A program made the position numbers and the translations under genes. The notes below the pieces were generated by a model. The model was not told the origin of the DNA. It saw only the letters and a program-made list of their open reading frames with translations, and did no database searches. Source: an uncultured Amaricoccus sp. (GTDB lineage Bacteria; Pseudomonadota; Alphaproteobacteria; Rhodobacterales; Rhodobacteraceae). Taken from it: 64,000 bases of DNA. How positions within the stretch are numbered: position 1 is the first letter of the stretch; each line of letters opens with the position of its first letter. This document shows positions 53,345-62,623 of the stretch, one piece after another. The DNA is taken from assembly GCF_937891315.1 (NCBI RefSeq), contig NZ_CALAGI010000105.1:12541-76540 (forward strand), written 5' to 3'.

Positions 53345-53434
53345 TGGCGGAGAGGAAGGGATTCGAACCCTCGAGACGGTTCCCCGCCTGCACCCTTAGC
53401 AGGGGTGTGCCTTCGACCACTCGGCCACCTCTCC
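53345..53434 (-). tRNA. tRNA-Ser (GCT)
   Basis: 90-nt class II tRNA with long variable arm and encoded CCA. Acceptor GGAGAGG pairs with CCTCTCC, discriminator G73; anticodon loop CTGCTAA gives anticodon GCT (AGC/AGU codons). tRNA-Ser genes are frequent integration sites, and insertion-sequence remains lie on both sides. Confidence 0.96.
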
Positions 53435-53441
53435 GCCGACC

Positions 53442-53470
53442 CGTATATTGGCCAAAAGCCTAGAGAACAA
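53442..53470 (-). promoter_or_regulatory. Promoter of tRNA-Ser
   Basis: On the minus strand TTGTTC (53465-53470), a 17-base spacer and TATACG (53442-53447), 7 bases before the tRNA 5' end. A near-perfect inverted repeat (TGGCCAAAAGCC / GGCTTTTAGCCA, 53449-53483) covers the spacer and -35. Confidence 0.5.
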
Positions 53471-53577
53471 GGGCTTTTAGCCAGACTTCCCCACCACGGC
53501 CCGACGCCATGTTTTCGCTGGCTTTCGGTGTTTTCGGTCGACGACCTCGTCAAGGCGCTCGGCATGGGCGGCGTTTC

Positions 53578-54141
53578 TCAGGCGGCGGCCTCGAGCGAGG
53601 TCGGACGCCGATACGTCTCACCTCGCCGGAGCATCGCCCGGAGCGAGCGCGACGTCTTGCGCACGACGGCGACCGCGGCGACGTCTATCGGGCGCCGGGC
53701 CATCAGTGCCTGGAGCCAAGGCCGCGGCTTGACCTTGTGGCGGAACGTGGTGCCCAGCATCGCCCGTGCGCCATGGATCAGGAGCGTTCCGAGAGGCTGT
53801 TTGGAAATTCGGCGGCGGAGGGCCGGCGAGGGATTTTTGTGCCACCGGCAGGAGGTCATGAGGGTCAATATCGGGGATATTGGCCCTCGTGACCGACGCA
53901 CCGGGGCGCGAAAAGACCCGCCGGACCGACCCGTCCGGGTTTTCAAACGGACTCTGAGACACCGGTCGCCGCCATTGCTGATCCGACCGATGTGCTCTCC
54001 GCCGCCACTCGCGGAGATGCGTGGCGTCAATCCGAGCCAAGCGGCGAAATGGCGCGCCGATCGGAACTGGGCGCCGTCGCCGATCGCAGCGACCAGCGCC
54101 GTCGCCGTCGCCGTCAGCGGCTCTCCGAAGCAGCGGTCGCG
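53578..54141 (-). pseudogene. IS110-family transposase remnant split by a MITE
   Basis: C-terminal half of an IS110/IS116/IS902 transposase: LTATATALVAAIGDGAQFRS, ARHFAAWLGLTPR, HIGRISNGGDRCLR, then, after the MITE, TLLIHGARAMLG, WLQALMARRPIDVAAVAVVR and LRRGETYR. The DEDD-type N-terminal catalytic domain is missing. Removing the MITE and one target copy joins GDRCLR to TLLIHGARAML in frame, the normal IS110 sequence. The right border is approximate. Confidence 0.7.
53793..53954. mobile_element. 162-bp MITE-like element inside the IS110 remnant
   Basis: Ends form an imperfect terminal inverted repeat (GAGGCTGTTTGGAAA against GAGTCCGTTTGAAAA, read inward from each side). The flanks are CGA and TGA, a 3-bp target duplication with one change. 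A long internal hairpin (53855-53872 / 53876-53893, 16 of 18 paired, loop GGG) fills the middle. No coding capacity. The ends and the T-N-A-type target suggest mobilisation by an IS5/IS427-like transposase (inference). Confidence 0.65.
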
Positions 54142-54319
54142 CGCCTGCCGGTCCGGCGCGGCCTGACGAATGGCACGAACCCGTGGCTCGCTCGCCAGGC
54201 GGGAGGCTCGGACTGGCGCGCCATTTTCCCGCCCTCGCGGGTCGTGTCTCGTTCTGGTTGAGTTCAGCGTCCGGGATAGTGGCTGATTTCCTGGACGGAT
54301 TCGCGGATCTTCCGATGAC

Positions 54320-55243
54320 TCAGCATCGTCCGTCCGGTCGATCGGAGCAGGCGACGCGGACGCAGCCTCGCAGCCAGCGATGCGCCGCGTCGCCCTCCAT
54401 GCGCGGATGCCAGAGCAAAGAGATCGTGAACGGCGCCACGTCGAACGGCAGGGCAAAGCAGCGCAGGTCCCTGCGCAAGCCTTCGGTGTGGCGCTCGGGC
54501 ACGGTCGCTACGAGATCCGTCTCCCGTGCCAGAGCCAGGGCCGTCGAAAAGCCGCTCACCACCGTCGCAACCTTGCGTTCCAGACCGGCCGCGCGCGCGG
54601 CTTCGTCAACCTCGCCGCTGCGCAGGCCGCGGCGCAGCACGAGGACATGGCCGAAGCCCGCGTAGTCGGTTCCCGACACCACCCCTTGTCCAAGGGCGTG
54701 GCTCGCACGCACCACCCCGACCCAGCGGTCACGAAACAACGGTACGACGCGCAGTTCCGGCGCGGTTCCGCTGTCCACCACTCCGGTTTCCAGATCGACG
54801 TCACCCTCACGGAGTGGTTCGCTGTCCTTGTCGGGCTTGGTCTGAAACTGCAACGTCACCCCCGGCGCCTGCCCGGCAACGATGGCCAGCAATCCTGGCC
54901 CGAAGGTCTCGGCGAAACCCTCGCTGCCGCGCAGGACAAACCGACGCGACAACCGCCCCAGGTCCAGCGCCTCGGCCGGGCGCAACACCGCTTTCGCCCC
55001 TTCCACGAGAGGCCCGACCTGCCCCCGAAGCTCGATCGCGCGCGGCGTGGGCACCAGCCGCCGTCCTGCCCGCACCAGGAGCGGATCGCCAGTCACCTCG
55101 CGCAACCGGGCCAGCGCCCGGCTCATCGCCGAGGGGCTGAGCCGCGCGCGGCGCGCGGCGCCGGCCACGCTGCCTTCAGTCAGAAGCACGTCGAGCGTGA
55201 GCAGCAGGTTCAGGTCAGGCATTACCGGGGTCTCATGTGGCAT
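54320..55243 (-). CDS. LysR-type transcriptional regulator
   Basis: 307 residues, normal length. N-terminal winged helix: LNLLLTLDVLLTEGSVAGAA, RRARLSPSAMSRALARLREV, DPLLVRAGRRLVPT. Effector-binding domain from ~90. It is divergent from the MFS gene at 55461, the usual layout in which a LysR protein controls the neighbouring gene. Start ATG at 55243; a later ATG at 55222 also fits the family N terminus. Confidence 0.88.
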   Translation of the reverse strand: MPHETPVMPDLNLLLTLDVLLTEGSVAGAARRARLSPSAMSRALARLREVTGDPLLVRAGRRLVPTPRAIELRGQVGPLVEGAKAVLRPAEALDLGRLSRRFVLRGSEGFAETFGPGLLAIVAGQAPGVTLQFQTKPDKDSEPLREGDVDLETGVVDSGTAPELRVVPLFRDRWVGVVRASHALGQGVVSGTDYAGFGHVLVLRRGLRSGEVDEAARAAGLERKVATVVSGFSTALALARETDLVATVPERHTEGLRRDLRCFALPFDVAPFTISLLWHPRMEGDAAHRWLRGCVRVACSDRPDGRC

Positions 55244-55460
55244 GGCGTTTGATGCAACTATTAGATGCCAACGGTGCGCCTTCTGCAATGAACGGTTTCG
55301 ATCTACCTGTCGCTCCGCACAGCTCATGGAGATCGCAATGTCACCCCGCCAGCGCCTGGATTCCGTCCCGGTTCGTCGACTTTCCGACCGTCCTGGTCAT
55401 GGCGCCGCCGGCACGGCGCCTGGTCGGCATGGTCAAGGCCCTTTCGGTACAGGCGCGGTG

Positions 55461-56852
55461 ATGTCGGAAATCGTGTTGGGCCAGGCAGAGCGCCATTGGC
55501 CCCGCCTCGCGGCCTTGTCGCTGGTGATGTTGCTGCCATCGCTGGGCACCAGCATCGCGAATGTGGCCCTGCCCACTCTGGCCGCGTCCTTCGACGCGAC
55601 CATGGGCGAGGTGCAATGGGTTGTGATCGCCTATCTTCTGGCGGTGACCAGCCTGATTGTCAGCGCCGGACGTCTGGGCGACATCATCGGGCGTCGGCGA
55701 CTGCTGCTGACGGGCATCGCCGTTTTCGCCGTCGGAGCGGCCGCGGCGGCCGTCGCGCCCGACCTCCGGGTCTTGATCCTGGCCCGGGGCGTTCAGGGAG
55801 CCGGGGCAGCCGTCATGATGTCCCTGACGATCGCCATGGTCGGCGAGCTGGTGCCGAAGGACCGTACCGGCGCCGCCATGGGTCTCTTGGGAACCGTGTC
55901 CGCCGTCGGAACGGCGCTCGGCCCGTCGCTTGGGGGTGCGATGATTGCCGCGTTCGGATGGCCTTCGGTCTTCGCCGCGCTTGCGCTCCTGGGCATCGGC
56001 GCCTTGCTGATCGGCCGCGCCCTGTTCCCAGCCGATGCGGAGGCCGCGGTACGGACGGCCGGATTCGACAGCATCGGCACGGTATTGCTGGCGCTGTCGC
56101 TTCTTGCGTTCACCGTCACGCTGACCATGGGCGCCCAGCTGTCGCCGGTCGGGATTTCCGGTCTGGCCGCGCTGGCGGGCTTCGGGTTCGGGGCCTTCGT
56201 CTGGCATCGGGCGCGGACACCGGCACCGCTTGTCCGGCTCGATCTTCTGCGCGACCGGGGGCTGAGCACTGGTCTGGCGTCGCTCGCGCTGGTTTCGGTC
56301 ATCGTGATGGCGACGCTGGTCGCAGGTCCGTTCTACCTGTCACAGGTCCTGGGCCTGGGGTCATTCGAGACAGGGCTCGTCATGTCGGTCGGGCCCGTCG
56401 TGGCCGCGCTGACCGGGGCTCCGGCGGGTCGCCTGGTCGATCGCGCCGGGTCACATCGAGTGATGGTCGCGGGACTCGTCCCGGTGATCGCAGGCTCGGC
56501 GCTGCTTGCCGTGCTGCCAGCCGGCTTCGGAGTAGGCGGCTATCTGACCGGCCTCGTTCTCATCACCTCCGGATATGCGCTGTTTCAGGCGGCGAACACG
56601 ACCTCGATCATGCAGGGGGCAACAAGCGACCGCAGGGGAGTCACTTCGGCCCTGCTGGGTCTGTCCCGAAACCTTGGTCTCATCACGGGAGCATCCGCGA
56701 TGGGGACGGTCTATGCCCTGGGACCGTTCTTCGCGGACACCCTTGGCCTCCGTTCCGGCGACGCGGCGGGGCTGCGATCCACTTTCGTCGTCGCGACTGT
56801 CCTTGCCGGACTTGCCTTGGGCATCAGTCTGTGGCGCCGGCGCCCTGGATGA
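55461..56852 (+). CDS. MFS transporter, DHA2-like drug exporter
   Basis: 463-residue inner-membrane protein with about fourteen spans. Motif C-like LGPSLGGAMIAAFGW, motif A-like GRLGDIIGRRRLL and the opening LPSLGTSIANVALPTLAASF place it near EmrB/QacA exporters. The cargo is unknown; with a LysR regulator beside it, an exporter induced by a toxic compound is likely. ATG at 55461 begins at the conserved N terminus; an ATG at 55338 has a better ribosome site but would add 41 odd residues. Overlaps the next, convergent gene by 29 bases. Confidence 0.85.
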   Translation: MSEIVLGQAERHWPRLAALSLVMLLPSLGTSIANVALPTLAASFDATMGEVQWVVIAYLLAVTSLIVSAGRLGDIIGRRRLLLTGIAVFAVGAAAAAVAPDLRVLILARGVQGAGAAVMMSLTIAMVGELVPKDRTGAAMGLLGTVSAVGTALGPSLGGAMIAAFGWPSVFAALALLGIGALLIGRALFPADAEAAVRTAGFDSIGTVLLALSLLAFTVTLTMGAQLSPVGISGLAALAGFGFGAFVWHRARTPAPLVRLDLLRDRGLSTGLASLALVSVIVMATLVAGPFYLSQVLGLGSFETGLVMSVGPVVAALTGAPAGRLVDRAGSHRVMVAGLVPVIAGSALLAVLPAGFGVGGYLTGLVLITSGYALFQAANTTSIMQGATSDRRGVTSALLGLSRNLGLITGASAMGTVYALGPFFADTLGLRSGDAAGLRSTFVVATVLAGLALGISLWRRRPG

Positions 56853-58128
56853 AGCTTCCGGCAGCCCCGGTCCTGCGGCGGATGATCCTGGAGGCGAGCA
56901 GGAGCAGCGACGCGCCCGCGAGGCTGTAGACGCCCATGGCGAGGATCTGGTCCGGATAGCCGACGCCCCGGTCGATGAGATAGCCGGTGAGGCCGGGGCC
57001 CGCGGCCGAGGCGAAGACCCCCGCCGCCATGACCAGCGACCGGACCGAGCCGAGGTGCCGCGTACCGTAGATCTCCGGCCAGAGGGCGCCGAAGAGGGTC
57101 GAGGCAAAGCCGTAGGACATTCCCTGCAGGAGCATGAACGCCCAGGCGCTCCATCGCCCCTCGAAACTCGCGAGGACGAGACATGCGGCGGCGAGGGGCA
57201 GCAGGAAGAAGGGCAGCATCCGGACGGCGGAGAAGCGATCGATCAGCGCGCCGCAGACCAGCGCGCAGACAATGGTGGCGCCCGCCATCAGCGCGAAGGT
57301 CGAGGCGAAGAACTCCATCGTCCAGCCGCGCAGCTCGACCAGGTAGATCTGATGGAAGAAGATCGTCGTGCCGATGAAGCTCGGCGCCAGCACCCCGAGA
57401 AGCAGCAGGTAGAAGACCGGGTCGCGAACGACCTCCGCCCGCGTCCAGTCCCGCCCGGTGTCGGCGCGGATCGCGGGGTCGTCGGCGCGGGGGGTCCGCT
57501 CGACCCGCATCAGGAGGAAGATCGCCGGCAGCGCCACTGCGACGAGCAGCGCGGCCGCGGCTCCCCAGGCGCCGCGCCATCCGATCGCCCCGGCGGTCGC
57601 GACGAAAAGCGACGGCACCAGCGCTTCGCCGGCGTTCTGGCCGAGTGCCACGAGGGAGATCGCCCTCCCGCGCTGTGCCGAGAACCAGCGCCCCATCGCG
57701 GTCATGGCGGTATGGGTCATCATGCCCTGGCCGAAGAGGCGGAGCAGGTAGATCGCCAGCGTCAGGAGGACGATGTTGCCGGACAGGGCCATCGCCACCG
57801 ATGCCGCGGCGAGGGCCGGCACGATAACCAGCGTCACGCGACCGACCTTCAGCCAGTCGACGATCTGCCCGAGACGGGTGAGGGTCAGCGCGCTCGCCAG
57901 CGTCGCGATCATGTAGAGCAGGCCGAACTGGCCGTGCGACAGGCCGTATTCGGCGCGGATGTCACCGGCCGAGAGCGAGATGAAATAGGTCTGTCCCGCC
58001 GCCGAGAAGAGGGTGAGAAGGAAGCCACCGGCGATCCAGCGCGCATTCTCCCGGATGAAGGCGAGGATGGGCATCGGGCGGCGTTCGCTGGCGAGCCCGT
58101 CGCGCCGAACTGCATCGAGAAGGGACAT
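56824..58128 (-). CDS. MFS transporter, organic-anion type
   Basis: 434 residues, twelve predicted spans. FLLTLFSAAGQTYFISLSAG at the N terminus, IRAEYGLSHGQFGLLYMIAT, and MGRWFSAQRGRAISLVALGQ are typical of the monocarboxylate/oxalate-formate class. Substrate unknown. ATG at 58128 was chosen over a long upstream extension that has no membrane character. Convergent with the DHA2-like gene. Confidence 0.83.
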   Translation of the reverse strand: MSLLDAVRRDGLASERRPMPILAFIRENARWIAGGFLLTLFSAAGQTYFISLSAGDIRAEYGLSHGQFGLLYMIATLASALTLTRLGQIVDWLKVGRVTLVIVPALAAASVAMALSGNIVLLTLAIYLLRLFGQGMMTHTAMTAMGRWFSAQRGRAISLVALGQNAGEALVPSLFVATAGAIGWRGAWGAAAALLVAVALPAIFLLMRVERTPRADDPAIRADTGRDWTRAEVVRDPVFYLLLLGVLAPSFIGTTIFFHQIYLVELRGWTMEFFASTFALMAGATIVCALVCGALIDRFSAVRMLPFFLLPLAAACLVLASFEGRWSAWAFMLLQGMSYGFASTLFGALWPEIYGTRHLGSVRSLVMAAGVFASAAGPGLTGYLIDRGVGYPDQILAMGVYSLAGASLLLLASRIIRRRTGAAGSFIQGAGATD

Positions 58129-58850
58129 TCGTCGCTCGAAACTGCTGCATCCCGCGGGCCAGGACCTGCGATGCGGGTTGTCCCGGGGATAGGCGCCGGG
58201 CGGAGCCACCCGGCAGGCCGGGTCCGATGATGCCCGAGCGAGTACCGGGAAGCGCCGGCTCCTGCAAGTCCGGCGCGGGTTGAGCGCGCGCTGTCTTGGG
58301 TGGGCTGGCGAACCTGATTGCGCGCCGCCGCCTCGGGCAAAACGGATACCGCGTCGGCGAACGGCTTCCCGCCCCTTGCGACCTGCGTGCGTCACCTCGC
58401 AGGGCATCCCGCCTCGCCAGCGCGGGAAGCGCCGCTCCCGTCGCCCGCCCCGCAGGCTCGATCTTCCAGCCGATGCGGATCGGTTCGGAGCACCTTCACC
58501 GGGGGAAGGGCGTCCGCGGTCAGGAGCCGGCGATGGTCCTCGGTCAGCGAACGATGGCAGGAGCCCAGCAGGGCGTCGATCGCCGGAATGAGGGGCGCGC
58601 CGTCCAGGGTCGCACCCGCGCGCGCGCCAGTATACCGCGCCCCCGTGTTTCCACACAGCCTCGGCCCGAGAACGACGACGAGTGATGATTGCCCGCGGCC
58701 AGGTTGGTCGCGATGAGTTCCGGCCGGGTTCAGATTTACCGCGCATGTACGACGACATCGAAGTCGCCGCCGCTGTCGACCGATTCAAACCGGCGCCGCG
58801 CGCACTCGGTCCTCCGCTTCGCTTCGGGCGTCGCGTCGTCGGTACCGATC
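58129..58850. other. 720-base stretch with no recognisable gene
   Basis: Reading frames here are Arg/Pro-rich and lack family motifs or ribosome sites. It lies between the MFS gene and an IS3 remnant and is probably decayed DNA. It may hold the MFS promoter close to 58129. Confidence 0.5.
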
Positions 58851-59027
58851 TTCAGGCTTCGCCAGGAATGCCCGTCGACGCACTGGTTCCTGACGCTTGC
58901 CGCCGCCCGCGAAAAGATGGAGGCTTGGCGCAGGTTCTGCGACGCGGACCGACCCCGCGGCGCGATCGGCCGCGAGGTCCCGATCGCCTTGACTGAACCA
59001 GGCGGCGAGGCCGGCCCGCCGCCATGA
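58851..59027 (+). pseudogene. IS3-family transposase (orfB) C-terminal remnant
   Basis: The frame reads FRLRQECPSTHWFLTLAAAR, EKMEAWRRFCDADRPRGAIG and ends EPGGEAGPPP before TGA at 59025. This is the conserved C-terminal end of IS3-group integrase transposases (RQECLNxHWFL, REKLExWRxxYNxxRPHSALG, PGG). Everything before it is lost. The IS end is probably within the next ~60 bases, before the M20 gene. Confidence 0.7.
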
Positions 59028-59143
59028 CGAAGCCCGGACTTTCCGGCCCCCGGGCGGCCCGAGGTTCGGGTTCAGCGCAAGGTCACGTCAGGCCCCGCCG
59101 CCGGGATATTCGGGAAGAGACGCGCCGCGAGGAGGTTACACCG

Positions 59144-60418
59144 ATGTTCGATGACTTGCGCCGGGCGATCCTTGCGCGCCGCGCGGCGCTGATCGGGCTG
59201 ACCCAGGCGCTGATCCGGGTGCCGACGATCAATCCGCCGGGCGAGAACTATCGCGAGGCTTGCGAGGTCGTGGCCCGCCACCTCCAGCCGCTCGGTTTCG
59301 AGACGCGGTTCCTGCGCGCGACCGGCACGCCGGGCGACAGCGAGCGCCATCCGCGCTGGAACCTCGTCGCGTGGCGCGAGGGGACCAGACCGGGGCGCTG
59401 TGTGCATTTCAACGGGCATATCGACGTCGTCGAGGTCGGTCACGGCTGGACCGTCGATCCCTTCGGCGGCGATCTGATCGAGGGCCGGGTCTATGGCCGC
59501 GGCGCCTGCGACATGAAGGGCGGGATCGCGACGGCGGTCATCGCCGTCGAGGCTTTCCTCGAGATCCGCCCGGACTATCCCGGCTCCATCGAGTTTTCCG
59601 CCACCGCCGACGAGGAGACCGGCGGCTATGGCGGCGTCGCCTGGCTGGCCGAGCGTGGCGCCTTCGCCGGGGCCGATCACGTCATCATCCCCGAGCCCTT
59701 GAACAAGGACCGTGTCTGCCTCGGCCATCGCGGCGTCTGGTGGGCCGAGGTCGAGACCTTCGGCCGCATCGCCCATGGCTCGATGCCGTTCCTCGGCGAT
59801 TGCGCGGCGCGGCACATGGGCGCGGTGCTCGCCGAGATGGAGGAGACACTGTTCCCGGTCCTCGCCGCGCGGCGCACCGCGATGCCGGTGGTGCCGGCGG
59901 CGGCCCGGGCCTCGACGCTCAACATCAATTCCCTGCACGGTGGTCAGGCCGAGCCGGAGCCGGGCTTCACCGGCTGGCCCGCGCCGGTGGTGCCGGATCG
60001 CTGCCGCATGGTGATCGACCGGCGCTTCCTGGTCGAGGAGAAGCTCGCCGAGGTGAAGGCCGAGTTCCGCGCCGTGCTCGATCGCGCGACGCGACGCCGG
60101 CCCTTCGACTATGCGCTGCGCGACATGCACGAGGTGCTGCCGACCATGGCCGACCCCGAGGCGCCGGTGGTGGTGGCGGTCAGCCGCGCGGTCGAGCGCG
60201 CGCTGGGGCGGCCGGCCGAGCATGTCGTGTCGCCGGGCACCTACGACCAGAAGCATATCGACCGGATCGGGCGGTTGCGAAATTGCGTCGCCTACGGGCC
60301 GGGCATACTGGACCTTGCCCACCAACCGGACGAATATGTCGCGGTGGACGACATGATCGACGCGGCGCTGGTCATGGGCTTGGCACTCGCCGATCTGCTC
60401 GAACCGGAAGCAGGTTAG
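59144..60418 (+). CDS. M20-family metallopeptidase/deacylase (ArgE/DapE class)
   Basis: 424 residues. Metal and catalytic motifs: FNGHIDVVEVG (His, Asp), RGACDMKGGIA, SATADEETGGYG (catalytic Glu), HVIIPEPL. The family removes acyl or peptide groups from amino-acid derivatives (acetylornithine deacetylase, succinyl-DAP desuccinylase, dipeptidases). It heads a transport operon with a peptide-type binding protein, so it likely cleaves the imported compound; it is not clearly ArgE or DapE. ATG at 59144 has AGGAGG 8 bases upstream, a strong site. Confidence 0.88.
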   Translation: MFDDLRRAILARRAALIGLTQALIRVPTINPPGENYREACEVVARHLQPLGFETRFLRATGTPGDSERHPRWNLVAWREGTRPGRCVHFNGHIDVVEVGHGWTVDPFGGDLIEGRVYGRGACDMKGGIATAVIAVEAFLEIRPDYPGSIEFSATADEETGGYGGVAWLAERGAFAGADHVIIPEPLNKDRVCLGHRGVWWAEVETFGRIAHGSMPFLGDCAARHMGAVLAEMEETLFPVLAARRTAMPVVPAAARASTLNINSLHGGQAEPEPGFTGWPAPVVPDRCRMVIDRRFLVEEKLAEVKAEFRAVLDRATRRRPFDYALRDMHEVLPTMADPEAPVVVAVSRAVERALGRPAEHVVSPGTYDQKHIDRIGRLRNCVAYGPGILDLAHQPDEYVAVDDMIDAALVMGLALADLLEPEAG

Positions 60419-60469
60419 ACGACGAAGCTCAACTGGCCCGAGGTGGCCTCCGGCGGGGAAGGGACAGAA

Positions 60470-61942
60470 ATGGGGCGATCGCTCTGGGGCCTTGGGTTGG
60501 TGCTCGCGGCCGGCATGGCGGCCGCGGCGCCGCGCACCGACATCGTGGTGGGAATGCAGCTCGAGCCGCCGCATCTCGATCCGACGGCGGGCGCCGCCGC
60601 CGCGATCGACGAGGTGACCTACGCCAATGTATTCGAGGGCCTGACCCGCTTCGGTCCCGAGGGGCAGGTGCTGCCGGGTCTCGCCGAGAGCTGGTCGGTG
60701 GCGCCGGACGGGCTCAGCTGGGAATTCACCTTGCGCGAGGGTGTGACCTTTCACGATGGCACGCCCTTCACCGCCGAAGACGTGGTCTTCTCCTTCGAAC
60801 GCGCCATGGCCGACGAGTCGACCAATGCGCAGAAGGCGCTGTTCGCCGGCATCAATTCGGTGAACGTGATCGAGGACACCGCCGTCGAGATCGGGCTCGA
60901 CGCGCCCAAGGCGACGCTGCTGTCGAACCTCGCCTGGGGCGACGCGGCCATCGTCTCGCCGGCCAGCGCGGACAGCAACAAGACCCATCCGGTGGGGACC
61001 GGGCCGTTCAAGTTCTCGAACTGGATACAGGGCGACCGGATCGAGCTGGTGAAGAACCCCGACTACTGGGGCGAGCCGGCGAAGCTCGACAAGGTGACCT
61101 TCAAGTTCATCTCCGATCCGACCGCCGCCTACGCCGCGATGATGGCCGGCGATCTCGACGCCTATCCGGTTTTCCCCGCGCCGGAAAATCTGGCGCAGTT
61201 CGCGGCCGATCCGCGGTTCTCGGTGATCGTCGGCACCACCGAGGGCGAGACGATCCTCGCCATGAACAACGCCCGCCCGCCGTTCAACGACATTCGCGTG
61301 CGCGAGGCGGTCGCCCACGCTATTGATCGCAAAGCAATCATAGACGGCGCGATGTTCGGCTATGGTACGCCGATCGGCAGTCATTTCCCACCGCACAACG
61401 CGGCCTACGAGGATCTGACGGCGCTATCGGCCTATGATCCGGCGAAATCGAAGGCGTTGCTGGCCGAGGCGGGCTATCCCGACGGATTCGAGACCACGCT
61501 GACCCTGCCGCCGCCCTCCTACGCCCGGCGCGGCGGCGAGATCGTCGCCGCGCAGCTGCGCGCCGTCGGCATCGTGTCCCGGATCGTCAATGTCGAATGG
61601 GCGCAGTGGCTGGAGCAGGTCTTCAAGAACAAGGACTTCGGCCTGAGCATCGTCAGCCATACCGAGCCGATGGATATCGAGATCTATGCCCGCGACGACT
61701 ATTACTTCGGCTATCACGACCCGGTCATGAAGTCGCTGATCTGGGGCCTCGACCGCTTGCCCGAACAGGCGGACCGGGACGAGGTGCTGCGCGCCGCGCA
61801 GGAGCGGATCGCGAGCCGCTACGTGAACGGCTTTCTGTTCCAGCTGCCGAAGACCGGCGTCGCCGACGCGCGGATCGAAGGCTTGTGGGTGAACGCGCCG
61901 ACGCAGGCGGACGACATGACCGCGGTCCATTGGCAAGAGTGA
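60470..61942 (+). CDS. ABC transporter solute-binding protein, peptide/nickel family 5
   Basis: 490 residues. Signal peptide MGRSLWGLGLVLAAGMAAAA. Family 5 (DppA/OppA-like) features: VFEGLTRFGPEGQVLPGLAE, WEFTLREGVTFHDGTPFTAE, DVVFSFER, HPVGTGPFKFSNWIQGDRIE, KNPDYWG, and REAVAHAIDRKAII. Periplasmic receptor for peptides or similar compounds, delivering to the permease at 63270. ATG at 60470 with a GGGA site 6 bases upstream. Confidence 0.88.
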   Translation: MGRSLWGLGLVLAAGMAAAAPRTDIVVGMQLEPPHLDPTAGAAAAIDEVTYANVFEGLTRFGPEGQVLPGLAESWSVAPDGLSWEFTLREGVTFHDGTPFTAEDVVFSFERAMADESTNAQKALFAGINSVNVIEDTAVEIGLDAPKATLLSNLAWGDAAIVSPASADSNKTHPVGTGPFKFSNWIQGDRIELVKNPDYWGEPAKLDKVTFKFISDPTAAYAAMMAGDLDAYPVFPAPENLAQFAADPRFSVIVGTTEGETILAMNNARPPFNDIRVREAVAHAIDRKAIIDGAMFGYGTPIGSHFPPHNAAYEDLTALSAYDPAKSKALLAEAGYPDGFETTLTLPPPSYARRGGEIVAAQLRAVGIVSRIVNVEWAQWLEQVFKNKDFGLSIVSHTEPMDIEIYARDDYYFGYHDPVMKSLIWGLDRLPEQADRDEVLRAAQERIASRYVNGFLFQLPKTGVADARIEGLWVNAPTQADDMTAVHWQE

Positions 61943-61953
61943 GGCCGGCGGCG

Positions 61954-62613
61954 ATGGGCGCGGGCGGGATGGGGGCCGGCGCGGGGATCGGAGGCGCGCG
62001 CGTGGCCTTCTATGCCTCGCTGCTGCTCGGGCTCGGCGTCTGGGTCGCGATGGCGGGACACCATCCGATGCTGCGCATCCTGCTCGCCAGCGACGTGTTC
62101 TTCGCGATCTTCATCGGGATGGTACTGCGCATCGCCTTCCGCGCCTCGACCGAACATCTGCGGAGCCATGTCGTCGTGCCGCGCCGCGGCGCCGCGCTGG
62201 TGCTCGCACTGGCCGCGGCGGCGGTGGTGCTGAGCCTGATCGCGATCTTCATTCTGCTCAACCATCCCCGCGACGAAGGCTCGCTGTTTCCGATCGTCGC
62301 CGTGGCGAGCGTGCCGCTCAGCTTCGCCATGCTGCACACCATGGCCGCCTTCAACTACGCCAGGCTCTACTACGCGCCGAACCGCCGCGGTCGCCCGACC
62401 GGCGGGCTGGTCTTTCCCGGCGAAGTGGAGCCCGACGCGCCGGATTTTCTCTACTACGCCTTCTCGGTCGGCATGTCCTTCGCCGCGTCCGACGTGGTGG
62501 CGCGAACCCAGAGGATGCGCTTCGCCACGCTCTCGCACGCGCTGATCGCCTTTCTCTTCAATACGTCGCTGATCGCGCTGGCGGTGAACGCCGCGATGGC
62601 CTTCACGAGCTGA
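61954..62613 (+). CDS. DUF1345 membrane protein (copy 1)
   Basis: 219-residue inner-membrane protein with five to six spans, DUF1345 family. Conserved HTMAAFNYARLYYAP, FPGEVEPDAPDFLYYAFSVG, and LSHALIAFLFNTSLIALAVN. Function unknown. It lies 11 bases after the binding-protein gene and before the permease, within an ABC transporter operon. The copy at 62624 shares the same motifs. Confidence 0.75.
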   Translation: MGAGGMGAGAGIGGARVAFYASLLLGLGVWVAMAGHHPMLRILLASDVFFAIFIGMVLRIAFRASTEHLRSHVVVPRRGAALVLALAAAAVVLSLIAIFILLNHPRDEGSLFPIVAVASVPLSFAMLHTMAAFNYARLYYAPNRRGRPTGGLVFPGEVEPDAPDFLYYAFSVGMSFAASDVVARTQRMRFATLSHALIAFLFNTSLIALAVNAAMAFTS

Positions 62614-62623
62614 CACGGCCGTG

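Noticed and set aside
55222..55290. LysR-type T-N11-A binding site between the regulator and the MFS gene
   Set aside because: Only loose dyads were seen and several registers fit equally well, so no site was called.
55338..55460. Earlier MFS start at 55338 with a better ribosome site
   Set aside because: The added 41 residues are polar and Arg/Gly-rich, unlike the short N terminus of DHA2-type exporters; kept only as an alternative.
58129..58788. Long N-terminal extension of the minus-strand MFS gene
   Set aside because: The sequence is Arg/Pro-rich without membrane character; the ATG at 58128 directly precedes the conserved first span.
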